Source: Oscillospiraceae bacterium (GTDB lineage Bacteria > Bacillota > Clostridia > Oscillospirales > Oscillospiraceae). From it: DNA of 7,578 bases. A program made the translations under genes and the position numbers. A model generated the notes under the pieces. The model was given only the letters and a program-made list of their open reading frames with translations. It had not been told where the DNA came from and searched no databases. Every line of letters starts with the position of its first letter. Positions within the stretch are counted from its first letter, which is position 1. Shown here one piece after another: positions 1 through 6,622 of the stretch. The DNA is taken from positions 1-7,578 of the forward strand of contig JAIRRO010000093.1 in assembly GCA_031255955.1 (NCBI GenBank), read 5' to 3'.

Positions 1-1206
1 TGGATAGCCGTTATTATAATGCTGTTTCTCTTTTGGCCTATCGGGTTAATGATGCTGATAGGCAAGCTTCGCTCAACCGCGAGATACATCGGCGACGCGC
101 GCACAGCCGCGCGGAATAAGGCGCAGCGTCAAAGCAACGAAGCGCCCGGAGCCGTCGAAGCTGAAATTAGAGTACGGGCAGCGGAGGCACAGGCGAAACC
201 CCTTGCAAAATCCCCCGCGAAAAAAGCAAAAAAGGCAACGACGGCGGATGTAAATAAAGGCGACGAGACGAGCGGCACGGCGGCAACACAGCTTGAAAAA
301 GAACGCAAAACGGCGAAATTATTCACCCTGCTGCTTACAATTGCGGCGGCTGTCGCCATCGTTGGCGGCGGCGCGATGCTGATTGAAACCATCAGCGATA
401 TCAGCTTGGGCAGCCCATTTTGGTGGTGGGAGCTGCTGAAAAGCGCGTTTTATCCCCTCGGCGGCTTGCTGGTTCTCAGTGTGCGCGGGGTTCTCTCGCG
501 GCGCGTAAGGCTCCGTCAGCGCTATCTGGCAAAGCTGGGCGACCAACGCTCTATGAGCATCGCGGAATTTGCCTCCGCGCTGGGTGTAAGCGCGGGGCGC
601 GCGCGGCGCGACATTCAGTCAATGATTGACGACGGATATTTCGGCAGCGGGGCATACATAGACGCGCGTCAAAACGAGCTGGTACTCAGCTCCGCTGACG
701 CCAGTGCCGCAGGTGCAGCCAAGGCACGCACGCCGGAGTCTGAGCAGGCTGCCCGCGCGGAGATATCAGAATTCGACCGCGTCATATCCGAGCTGCGTTC
801 CTTAAACGCGAAAATCACGGATAACGGCATTTCATATAAAATCGAACGCATAGAGGCGGCGTGCGCCAAGATTTTCGCCGCCGTGCTGGAGGATCCGGAA
901 AAGCTGCCGCAAATACGCCGCTTTATGAGCTATTATCTCCCCACGACGCTAAAGCTCCTGCGCGCGTATGCAACGCTTGAACGGCAGGGCATCCGCGGTG
1001 ATAACATTTCCTCCACAAAGCAGAGCATAGACAACGTCCTTGATAATCTTGTCATCGGCTTTGAGCGCCAGCTAGACAGGCTGTTTCATTCCGACGCTAT
1101 TGATATCAGCTCTGATATTGAGGTTTTAGAGGGTATGCTGGCGCGGGACGGTCTTTCAGAGGCGTCCCCGTTCAAATCGCAAACCTCCACGGGCGAGATA
1201 ATTTAA
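1..1206 (+). CDS. Membrane protein with XpaC-like C-terminal domain (5' end outside window)
   Basis: The frame is open from base 1, so the gene probably starts upstream. The first visible Met is at 19, but it lies inside a hydrophobic stretch that begins earlier (WIAVII before it) and has no good ribosome site. Numbering from that Met: a membrane segment at about 1-14; a Lys/Ala-rich charged linker at 20-98; two more membrane segments at about 99-121 and 137-155; a small winged-helix-like segment at 176-215; and a helical C-terminal domain at about 250-380. The C-terminal block (YYLPTTLKLLRAYATLE, then a helix ending in the LDRLFHSDAIDISSDIEVL region) resembles the XpaC family, the so-called 5-bromo-4-chloroindolyl phosphate hydrolysis proteins. 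XpaC genes often sit beside telA, but no telA is visible here. The biochemical role of the family is poorly defined. Family assignment is from memory of the motif. Confidence 0.8.
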   Translation, partial: WIAVIIMLFLFWPIGLMMLIGKLRSTARYIGDARTAARNKAQRQSNEAPGAVEAEIRVRAAEAQAKPLAKSPAKKAKKATTADVNKGDETSGTAATQLEKERKTAKLFTLLLTIAAAVAIVGGGAMLIETISDISLGSPFWWWELLKSAFYPLGGLLVLSVRGVLSRRVRLRQRYLAKLGDQRSMSIAEFASALGVSAGRARRDIQSMIDDGYFGSGAYIDARQNELVLSSADASAAGAAKARTPESEQAARAEISEFDRVISELRSLNAKITDNGISYKIERIEAACAKIFAAVLEDPEKLPQIRRFMSYYLPTTLKLLRAYATLERQGIRGDNISSTKQSIDNVLDNLVIGFERQLDRLFHSDAIDISSDIEVLEGMLARDGLSEASPFKSQTSTGEII

Positions 1207-1219
1207 TCGGATTTTATTC

Positions 1220-1651
1220 TTATTTTATAATACACAGTATTATTCCATACAGCACGGACGCCGCGACGCCGAACACAAGCACGGGTCCCGCGATGATGAA
1301 CATTTTCGCCGCTGTGCCTGTCACAAGCCCCTCGCTTTTGAATTCGATAGCTGCCGAGACTATGGAGTTGGCAAAGCCGGTTATCGGTACCAGCGTCCCC
1401 GCCCCGGCGTGGCGCGCCAGCTTGTCATAGATATGCAGCGCCGTAAGCAGCGAACCGAGAAACACCAGCGTCACGCTCATTAAGGCGCGCGCTGTTTCCT
1501 CATCCAGTCCCAGGTGTTCATACAAAAAATACAGCGCTTGCCCCGCGCAGCAGATCAAGCCCCCGATGATAAACGCCTTGACGCCGTTGCCCGCGGAGTT
1601 CGATTTCGGCGCGCGCCGCTTTGCCAGCTCCCCATATTCCTTGTTTGTCAT
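1220..1651 (-). CDS. spoVAC: Stage V sporulation protein AC
   Basis: This 143-residue protein belongs to the SpoVA channel proteins, which load dipicolinic acid into the developing spore and release it at germination, in the inner spore membrane. Family marks are a short basic cytosolic N-terminus, then VKAFIIGGLICCAGQ (24-38), the AGAGTLVPITGFANS loop (82-96), and EFKSEGLV (103-110). Hydrophobic segments lie at about 24-44, 54-74, 88-103 and 116-141. The long N-terminus and KSEGL motif point to SpoVAC rather than the shorter SpoVAE. Length is close to the Bacillus protein, about 150 residues. The ATG at 1651 follows a G-rich site (GCGGGGGCGG). The usual partners spoVAD and spoVAE are not downstream: the gene ends 13 bases from the stop of a convergent gene. 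A forespore-type promoter candidate lies just upstream. Confidence 0.93.
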   Translation of the reverse strand: MTNKEYGELAKRRAPKSNSAGNGVKAFIIGGLICCAGQALYFLYEHLGLDEETARALMSVTLVFLGSLLTALHIYDKLARHAGAGTLVPITGFANSIVSAAIEFKSEGLVTGTAAKMFIIAGPVLVFGVAASVLYGIILCIIK

Positions 1652-1679
1652 ATTTGCCGCCCCCGCAATCGTTTTGCGT

Positions 1680-1709
1680 TATTTTACCCGCAGAGGCAGC
1701 GGATTATTC
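1680..1709 (-). promoter_or_regulatory. Candidate forespore sigma-F/sigma-G promoter of spoVAC
   Basis: On the minus strand, GAATA (1705-1709) is followed by exactly 15 bases and then GGGTAAAATA (1680-1689). This matches the known sigma-F type pattern (GYWTA, N15, GGNRANANTW) with two departures: A at the second base of the -35, which sigma-G tolerates, and T at the R position of the -10. The predicted start near 1673 gives a leader of about 22 bases before the spoVAC ATG. In Bacillus the spoVA operon is transcribed by sigma-G in the forespore. Assignment to F or G cannot be settled from the sequence. Confidence 0.55.
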
Positions 1710-1735
1710 GCGCGCGCCGCGCGCTCGTCGGGCTG

Positions 1736-1764
1736 TTGACATTTCGCGCTGAATGCAATATACT
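1736..1764 (+). promoter_or_regulatory. Sigma-A promoter of the toxin-antitoxin operon
   Basis: A perfect -35 TTGACA (1736-1741), a 17-base spacer and TATACT (1759-1764) make a near-consensus vegetative promoter. The predicted start is near 1771, which is 14 bases before the GTG and 32 before the ATG of the toxin gene. It points away from the spoVAC promoter; a CG-repeat run (1709-1724) lies between them. I saw no clear inverted-repeat operator over the promoter, although autoregulation by the antitoxin would be expected. Confidence 0.85.
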
Positions 1765-1784
1765 GTCGCACGAACACAAAGCGG

Positions 1785-2144
1785 GTGATTATTATTATCA
1801 GAATGTTTTGCTCAACAAAAGAGTTTGATAAGCGCTGGGAAAGACTTGGACTTGGGGACGAAGACCGCCGAAGGCTGGAGGGCGCCATCACAGAAAATCC
1901 GAAAATCGGCTCTGTCATTCGCGGAACCGGCGGATTGCGGAAAATGCGGTTTGCCTTTGAGGGGCAGGGAAAACGCGGTAGCACCCGCGTTTTATATGTG
2001 GATTTGATAGTGCGTGATCTTGTGTACCTGATAGGTGTTTACGCGAAAAATGAGCAGGAAACGCTTTCAGACGAGCAAAAGCAAATGCTAAAGGCGGTTG
2101 TTGATATAATCAAGCGGGAATCGGAGGGCAATTTCAATGAGTGA
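1785..2144 (+). CDS. RelE/HigB-family toxin of a type II toxin-antitoxin system
   Basis: The protein resembles the RelE/ParE-fold toxins of the HigB-like group, which act as ribosome-dependent mRNA endonucleases. The recognisable block runs from about residue 39 to 90: NPKIGSVIRGTGGLRKMRF, then AFEGQGKRGSTRVLYVD, then VYLIGVYAKNE. This Gly/Arg/Lys-rich core followed by an aromatic strand is typical of the family. The full-length form is 119 residues. The start is uncertain: GTG at 1785 keeps the whole first beta strand but has no ribosome site, while ATG at 1803 (113 residues) is preceded by GGTGAT at 1784-1789 with a long 13-base gap. Between them lies an ATT-repeat run. The stop overlaps the antitoxin start by 8 bases (ATGAGTGA), so the two are translationally coupled. 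RNase activity is inferred from the family, not shown. Confidence 0.88.
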   Translation: MIIIIRMFCSTKEFDKRWERLGLGDEDRRRLEGAITENPKIGSVIRGTGGLRKMRFAFEGQGKRGSTRVLYVDLIVRDLVYLIGVYAKNEQETLSDEQKQMLKAVVDIIKRESEGNFNE

Positions 2145-2451
2145 ATATTTTGACAGCGTTATGCGCGGTTTGAATGAGGCGCTGGAGCATACACAAGGAA
2201 GGCTGGATCTGCGCACCAGTCCTGTCGGGGTTATAGAGCCTCCGAAATCGTATACGCCGCAGGAGGTGCGGGGCATTCGCGAAAAGCTGAATATGTCTCA
2301 GGGCAATTTCGCCAATGTGTTCGGCGTGTCCAGAAAAACAGTTGAAGCATGGGAACACGGGCGCAACAAGCCAAGCGGCGCAGCTGCCCGGCTCCTTACC
2401 ATTGCGGAAAATGAACCGGACGCGCTGCGCCACTTCGGTTATGCCGGGTAG
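2137..2451 (+). CDS. XRE-family antitoxin (HigA/NadS-like)
   Basis: This 104-residue protein has a flexible, acidic N-terminal third and a helix-turn-helix domain of the XRE type at about 41-92. The helix pair is REKLNMSQGNFANVFGVS followed by KTVEAWEHGRNKPSG, the classic recognition-helix signature in which the repeat Trp-Glu-x-Gly ends the DNA-binding unit. Antitoxins of the HigA/NadS type bind their toxin partner and repress their own promoter. The ATG at 2137 has a strong GGAGGG (2123-2128) at 8 bases, inside the end of the toxin gene, so it may be made in excess of toxin. Toxin-first order is the HigBA arrangement. It ends 9 bases before the stop of the convergent protease gene, with no obvious terminator between. 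Confidence 0.9.
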   Translation: MSEYFDSVMRGLNEALEHTQGRLDLRTSPVGVIEPPKSYTPQEVRGIREKLNMSQGNFANVFGVSRKTVEAWEHGRNKPSGAAARLLTIAENEPDALRHFGYAG

Positions 2452-2460
2452 GAGACTCCC

Positions 2461-4050
2461 TCAATAAATGTCCAACAATAACAGCGTTGTATTGCCGCGG
2501 AGCTCGGCGCGGAAGGATACCTCCACGTCAAACATCGGGTTGTAATAGACCGTTTTGGCTTCCTCGTCAATCGGAGTCCCGACAGGGATTTTTTCGCCCT
2601 GCTCGTCATAGCGGAAGAAGCTGTAATCCTCAAGCAGTGCGGCATAGCCTGCCATCAGCTCCGGGACGTTTTTGTCCGAGACATCATACATTAGGCTCAA
2701 TGACCCCGCGAATTCCGTTTCGCGCACAGGCTCAAGTCCGGCATATGCGCCAAAGTCCGGCACGGGGAAATGGCTTTCGTACAGCTTGCTTTTTTCGGGG
2801 AATTCCCCGAGAGGGTAAGCTGTTTCGTTTTGTATTTTTAATATCGCGCCGATGGGCATCGCAAGGTTAAGGCTCTGCCCGCCCGTCATGGCTGCGCTTG
2901 TGATGCCGATGACGCGCCCCGCGGCGTCCAGCAGCGCGCCGCCGCTGCTTCCGGCTGAAATCGCCGCGTCAATTTGAATGTACTGGACATCCTCAATTTC
3001 GCGGTGCGCCGTGGAGACTATCCCGCGTGAAAATGAATTGATAAGCCCTATCGGATTGCCGATTGTGTACGCCTCCGCGCCTGTTTTCGGCTCATAGTCC
3101 CCTATTTCAAGCGTCGGGAAGCTCTCGCCCTCAAGCTGAATTAGCGCGCAGTCGGCAAGGATATCATAGCCGTACAGCCCTGTTATGTCATATTTTTCGC
3201 CTGTGGAAAGCGTCGCCTCCGCGCGCTTTGCCCCCGCGATCACGTGGCTGTTCGTGACAGCAAGACCCGTTTCTCCGATGAAAAAGCCGCTGCCCTGCTT
3301 GACAAGGCGCTCGCCGTCAAATACCTCGATATAGAACACTGCGGGGGCGCATTTGCTGTAAATCTGCTCCGGCGTCATGGCGCCTGCCCGCTGTGTCCAC
3401 ACGCGCTCAGACGGGTCTGCGATGCGCATAACAGCCGTTGCCGCCTCCGCGCGCGTTACGGGCAGGTTGGGATAAAACTCACCCTCCGGACCGCCGCCGT
3501 TTACAATTCCGGCGCGATACAGCGCGTACACAGCCGCGCCGTAGGAATATCGCTCCGCGACATCGGGCACAGCCCCGTCCGGAACATCGTTTAGCGGCGC
3601 TATGGCTTCCTCCGGCAGGGCGCGGGCGATAATCATCGCGAAGTCCGAGCGCGCCGCGCGGGCTTCATAGCTTGTGTATTCCCCGTCGTCGATGATGCCG
3701 TTTTCTATGGCATAGCCCACAAAGGCGTCATACCACGGGCGCGCGGGGTCAACTCCCTGCACAACGGGACGCCCCGTTTCGTATATCGAGCGCAGGTTGG
3801 CGGCGAGCTTAACACCGTCTGCAATCGTGAGATACCCCCCGGGATTAAACGCCCCGTCAGAGCCGTCTATCAGCCCCAGCTCATATCCGCCGGCGACGCC
3901 CGACGCGAACCAATCCGACGCGGAAACGTCCGAAAACATTCCCTCGGCATACGTGCGCGACGGCGTGAAGTTTGAAAGGGACGCCGCCGAGGCGAGCGTT
4001 GCGGCTAAGGCGAAGCATAGCACCGCCGCGATTATTCTTTTTGCTGTCAA
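2461..4050 (-). CDS. Exported SLH-domain trypsin-like (HtrA-type) serine protease
   Basis: The frame extends to 4065 (534 codons), but GGAGG at 4059-4063 falls in its first codons and sits 8 bases before a TTG at 4048-4050, so I start there (529 residues). This gives a textbook signal peptide: TAKR, then a hydrophobic core ending ATLASA. In the longer numbering, three S-layer-homology repeats cover about 43-216. Only the third has a clean TRAE motif (204-207). SLH repeats bind cell-wall secondary polymer. The protease domain spans about 235-412, with a visible triad: His274 (TNSHVI), Asp305 (ADCALI) and Ser374 (AGSSGGAL). No PDZ domain follows; the last 115 residues are a domain I do not recognise. 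It is probably a wall-anchored protease, perhaps in envelope protein quality control (inference). It lies 48 bases downstream of the flavoenzyme gene and may share its transcript. Confidence 0.92.
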   Translation of the reverse strand: MTAKRIIAAVLCFALAATLASAASLSNFTPSRTYAEGMFSDVSASDWFASGVAGGYELGLIDGSDGAFNPGGYLTIADGVKLAANLRSIYETGRPVVQGVDPARPWYDAFVGYAIENGIIDDGEYTSYEARAARSDFAMIIARALPEEAIAPLNDVPDGAVPDVAERYSYGAAVYALYRAGIVNGGGPEGEFYPNLPVTRAEAATAVMRIADPSERVWTQRAGAMTPEQIYSKCAPAVFYIEVFDGERLVKQGSGFFIGETGLAVTNSHVIAGAKRAEATLSTGEKYDITGLYGYDILADCALIQLEGESFPTLEIGDYEPKTGAEAYTIGNPIGLINSFSRGIVSTAHREIEDVQYIQIDAAISAGSSGGALLDAAGRVIGITSAAMTGGQSLNLAMPIGAILKIQNETAYPLGEFPEKSKLYESHFPVPDFGAYAGLEPVRETEFAGSLSLMYDVSDKNVPELMAGYAALLEDYSFFRYDEQGEKIPVGTPIDEEAKTVYYNPMFDVEVSFRAELRGNTTLLLLDIY

Positions 4051-4058
4051 GTCTTTAT

Positions 4059-4063
4059 CCTCC
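4059..4063 (-). promoter_or_regulatory. Shine-Dalgarno that fixes the protease start at TTG
   Basis: CCTCC on the plus strand reads GGAGG on the coding strand. It is 8 bases from a TTG at 4048-4050 and only a few bases downstream of the first in-frame TTG (4063-4065). A ribosome bound here could not use the upstream TTG. The resulting N-terminus, M-TAKRIIAAVLCF, is a better signal peptide than one with the acidic MEDKD extension. Confidence 0.75.
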
Positions 4064-4071
4064 AAGCTTTG

Positions 4072-4100
4072 TGTTTGCGTGATTTTTGTTTGAGTGATTT
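4072..4100 (+). repeat. Tandem 14-base direct repeat between flavoenzyme and protease genes
   Basis: TGTTTGCGTGATTT (4072-4085) and TGTTTGAGTGATTT (4087-4100) differ at one position and are one base apart, giving a period of 15. The second copy runs into the flavoenzyme stop codon (4099-4101). The repeat occupies most of the 48-base gap before the protease start. It may be a protein-binding site or a simple local duplication. Confidence 0.6.
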
Positions 4101-6081
4101 AGATTCTGCCGATGTTTGCGGCGGCGAAGTATGCCGCTTCCGTGGCGGCGCGGATGTTTTTCGGCGCCAGACAGTCCCCCAGCTGATGAAATTCCGGAGC
4201 CAGCAGCCTCAGCGCGTCCGCCTCCTCCGAGCGCGGCTTTTGCCCCACGGCGTAAATTACGGCGTCCGCGTCAAAGAAAACGCGCTGCCCGTCACGCTCC
4301 GCCTCAACTCCCCCGGCTTTAATCTCCAGCGCCTTTGTGGAAAGCGAGACTGTAATGCCCAGCTCGCGGAGCTTGACGTCCAGCGCTATGCCGTGCAGCT
4401 GGTTCCCGCCGTCGGACAGCTCCGGCAGCATCTCCAGTATGGTGACTTTCCGACCCTGCTCCGCCAGATATATGGCAAGCTCCGTGCCGACAAGTCCGCC
4501 GCCCAATATGACGGCGCTTTTCCCGGCTTTGTCTGCGTTTTGATAAATATATTCCGCGCCAAATACGTTTCCGCCGTCTATACCCGTGATGGGCGGCTTT
4601 ACGGGCGTGGCGCCGAGCGCCGCGATAATTGTGTCCGGGGCAAGCTTTTTCACCAGCTCCGGCGTAACGGGCGTTGATAGCCGTAAATCGATATCCGATT
4701 CAGCGACGCGCTTCGCCTGCAAATCCAGATAAAGCGACAGCTTATCCTTAAACGGCACGTCTTTTTCGCACCGCAGCGCTCCGCCCAGAGTATCGGATTT
4801 TTCGCACAAAATGACGTGATGACCGCGACGCGACGCCGTAAGCGCCGCCTGCATACCACCGACTCCCCCGCCCGCGATAAGCACCGTTTTTTTCGTTTTC
4901 ACGGGCGCCAAATCGGGAACGATAAGCTCTGTGCCGATTTCGGGGTTCAGCGCGCAGCAGAACTGCCTGTTGCTGATTAAATTAGAGAAGCACGTGAAGC
5001 AGCGCATACACCGCGTAATATCGCTCTCGCGCCCGTCGCGCGCCTTAATCGGCAGGTCGGGGTCGGCAATCAGCTGGCGGGCAAGCTCCACAACATCCAC
5101 CCTGCCGGAGGCGATAAGTTCCTCCATAAGCTCCGGCTCTGTGAACGCGCCCACTGTGGCAACGGGCGTTTTGACGTGCTTTTTTATCTCCGCCGCGAGA
5201 TAGCTGTTCGCCCCGTCGGGCAGGAACATCGACGGATGCGTCACCACGAAAGCGTCGCGCACCTCGTGATTACCCGCCGAAACGTGAATCAAATCGACGT
5301 GCCCGTCCAATGCCTTTGCGATTTTTATTCCCTCGTCAAGGTCATAGCCGTCGCGATTCGCCTCTGTGCCGGACATACGAAACTCAATCGGGAAGCCTCT
5401 GCCGCATTTTTCGCGTATCCTGTCGCACACCGCGATGGCGAAGCGCGCGCGGTTTTCGGCGGAGCCGCCCCATTTATCCTTGCGGGTGTTGATAAAAGGC
5501 GAAAGAAACTGCGAAATAAGCCAGCCATGCCCGCCGTGAATCAATACCATTCCAAAGCCGCAGCGCTTTGCGAACGCCGCCGCGTTGGCGTAGGCTTCTA
5601 TGGTGTCCTCGATTATTTCCTCTGTCATCGCGTAAACGCGGGTAGCCTCCCCGTCCGAGTGAACAACCTCACCGTGCAGATTATCGATATCCACAGGACC
5701 GTAAACGCGATTACCCATCTTTTGCGATTCCTGCGCATACATTCCGGCGTGCTGAAGCTCCGCCACAGCCACCGCGCCATAGCGCGAGATGCCGTTTGCC
5801 AGCGCGGACAGCGATGCCAACGCCTCCGGATTATCCAGCGGCACGTGATTTATGCCGCCCTTGCCGCTGCGGGAATCCACAACGCACTCCCCGACGGCGA
5901 CGGAGGCAGCGCCCCCCATTGCCTTGCGGGCATAATACGCCGTTGCACCCGGCGTGGGAAAGCGGTCATAGGTGAGATCCTGATAGCCCGTGGGAGCGCC
6001 GAATATGCGATTTCTGAAAATAGTGCCGCCGAGCTTAATCGGCGAGAACAGATGCGGATATTTGGTCTTGTACGTTGACAT
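4099..6081 (-). CDS. Old Yellow Enzyme-type iron-sulfur flavoenzyme (enoate/2,4-dienoyl-CoA reductase family)
   Basis: This 660-residue protein has the three-part layout of 2,4-dienoyl-CoA reductase, enoate reductase, BaiCD/BaiH and trimethylamine dehydrogenase. An FMN-binding TIM barrel covers about 10-350, with ELQHAGMYAQ (108-117), HGGHGWLISQFLSP (182-195) and WGGSAENRARF (204-214). A 4Fe-4S cysteine cluster follows: C358, C361 and C364, then C375/C376. An FAD domain begins with LIAGGGVGGMQAA (401-413), and an NAD(P) domain with VILGGGLVGTELA (524-536). GDCLAP (635-640) closes the FAD site. Such enzymes usually move hydride from NAD(P)H through FAD and the cluster to FMN, to reduce an activated C=C bond. 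The substrate cannot be read from sequence. ATG at 6081 is chosen because AGGAGGG (6090-6096) lies 8 bases upstream; the open frame continues to 6186 but runs back through the promoter. Confidence 0.95.
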   Translation of the reverse strand: MSTYKTKYPHLFSPIKLGGTIFRNRIFGAPTGYQDLTYDRFPTPGATAYYARKAMGGAASVAVGECVVDSRSGKGGINHVPLDNPEALASLSALANGISRYGAVAVAELQHAGMYAQESQKMGNRVYGPVDIDNLHGEVVHSDGEATRVYAMTEEIIEDTIEAYANAAAFAKRCGFGMVLIHGGHGWLISQFLSPFINTRKDKWGGSAENRARFAIAVCDRIREKCGRGFPIEFRMSGTEANRDGYDLDEGIKIAKALDGHVDLIHVSAGNHEVRDAFVVTHPSMFLPDGANSYLAAEIKKHVKTPVATVGAFTEPELMEELIASGRVDVVELARQLIADPDLPIKARDGRESDITRCMRCFTCFSNLISNRQFCCALNPEIGTELIVPDLAPVKTKKTVLIAGGGVGGMQAALTASRRGHHVILCEKSDTLGGALRCEKDVPFKDKLSLYLDLQAKRVAESDIDLRLSTPVTPELVKKLAPDTIIAALGATPVKPPITGIDGGNVFGAEYIYQNADKAGKSAVILGGGLVGTELAIYLAEQGRKVTILEMLPELSDGGNQLHGIALDVKLRELGITVSLSTKALEIKAGGVEAERDGQRVFFDADAVIYAVGQKPRSEEADALRLLAPEFHQLGDCLAPKNIRAATEAAYFAAANIGRI

Positions 6082-6118
6082 TGCGGGAACCCTCCTTATG
6101 TAAAATAACGCCGATACT

Positions 6119-6147
6119 AAAATAACATACCGACGCGATAAATTCAA
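6119..6147 (-). promoter_or_regulatory. Candidate promoter of the flavoenzyme gene
   Basis: On the minus strand, TTGAAT (6142-6147) is separated by 17 bases from TATTTT (6119-6124), which is preceded by TG one base upstream (extended -10). Each hexamer has four of six consensus bases. The predicted start near 6112 leaves a leader of about 30 bases ahead of the ATG. It lies just past the terminator of the preceding gene, so an independent promoter is expected here. Confidence 0.5.
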
Positions 6148-6177
6148 CGCGAAACGCGATTTTATTCCACCCGCGCG

Positions 6178-6217
6178 AAAAAACAAATCCCCGCCGAAAA
6201 TCGGCAGGGATTGTTTT
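6178..6217 (-). terminator. Rho-independent terminator after the zinc-ribbon gene
   Basis: A strong inverted repeat has arms 6186-6197 and 6201-6212 (AATCCCCGCCGA / TCGGCAGGGATT, one mismatch, 3-base loop). It can extend outward with one bulge. On the minus strand it is followed by a T run (6178-6183). It starts about 50 bases after the stop at 6265 and separates the zinc-ribbon gene from the flavoenzyme gene. The plus-strand side is also T-rich, but no plus-strand gene needs it. Confidence 0.85.
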
Positions 6218-6264
6218 GTGTTCTGCTTTGCGGGTTTCCGCGGCGCTAGCTTCTACAGCACAGC

Positions 6265-6552
6265 CTATACAGGCAGCTGCTCGGCGCGGCGCTTTGAGAA
6301 ACAGTCGCTGCAATAGACGGGGCGATCCGTTTTCGGCTCGAAGGGGACGCGGGCTTCTCCGCCGCAATCCGCGCATACAGCCACGAAATACTCCCTCGGT
6401 CCGCGAGCCGCACTCTTGCGGTTATCGCGGCAGGTCTTGCAGCGCTGCGGCTCGTTTTGGAACCCGCGCTCGGCGTAAAACTCCTGTTCTCCCGCCGTGA
6501 AGATAAATTCCTCCCCACATTCCTTGCACACTAATGTCCTGTCTTCGTACAT
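6265..6552 (-). CDS. Small double zinc-ribbon protein
   Basis: The 95-residue protein contains two zinc ribbons. The first uses C9-x2-C12 and C38-x2-C41 (VCKECGEEF, RCKTCRDNR). The second uses C60-x2-C63, 17 residues, then C81-x2-C84 (VCADCGGEARVPFEP, YCSDCFSKRR). This matches a known but uncharacterised family of zinc-ribbon proteins with a C-terminal CxxC-x17-CxxC unit, common in Firmicutes and other bacteria. A nucleic-acid or protein-binding role is a guess from the fold. The ATG at 6552 follows GAGAGAGG at about 7 bases. It lies downstream of the sigma-factor gene, with a hairpin terminator between them, and no separate promoter is obvious. Confidence 0.88.
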   Translation of the reverse strand: MYEDRTLVCKECGEEFIFTAGEQEFYAERGFQNEPQRCKTCRDNRKSAARGPREYFVAVCADCGGEARVPFEPKTDRPVYCSDCFSKRRAEQLPV

Positions 6553-6573
6553 CGTTGAACCTCTCTCTTGACT

Positions 6574-6602
6574 AAAAATCTCCCTGCGGTTTTCCGCATG
6601 GG
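6574..6602 (-). terminator. Rho-independent terminator or attenuator after the sigma-factor gene
   Basis: On the minus strand, CCCATGCGG pairs with CCGCAGGG around an AAAA loop (arms 6594-6602 and 6582-6589, one bulged A). A run of five T (6574-6578) follows after three bases. It begins about 20 bases after the sigma-factor stop and ends only about 20 bases before the zinc-ribbon ATG, so it would limit read-through into that gene. Confidence 0.75.
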
Positions 6603-6622
6603 GCGTATTTGCGCTCAGCTCA

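Noticed and set aside
1709..1726. CG-repeat inverted repeat between the divergent promoters
   Set aside because: It is low-complexity alternating CG, self-complementary by composition. There is no T run, and it is not specific enough to call an operator.
1679..1984. Minus-strand frame of 101 codons across the toxin start
   Set aside because: It overlaps the toxin gene and both divergent promoters, and it has a low-complexity Ser/Pro/Arg-rich product.
4069..4677. Plus-strand open frame of 202 codons
   Set aside because: Antisense to the C-terminal NAD domain of the flavoenzyme and without its own ribosome site or motifs.
5176..6078. Plus-strand open frame of 300 codons opposite the flavoenzyme
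   Set aside because: It lies fully antisense to a gene with strong family motifs. Its product is Arg/His-rich with no recognisable domain, as expected for a GC-rich shadow frame.
6082..6186. Longer start for the flavoenzyme at 6186
   Set aside because: The extension would cover the promoter candidate and reach the terminator of the preceding gene, and the ATG at 6081 has a strong ribosome site.
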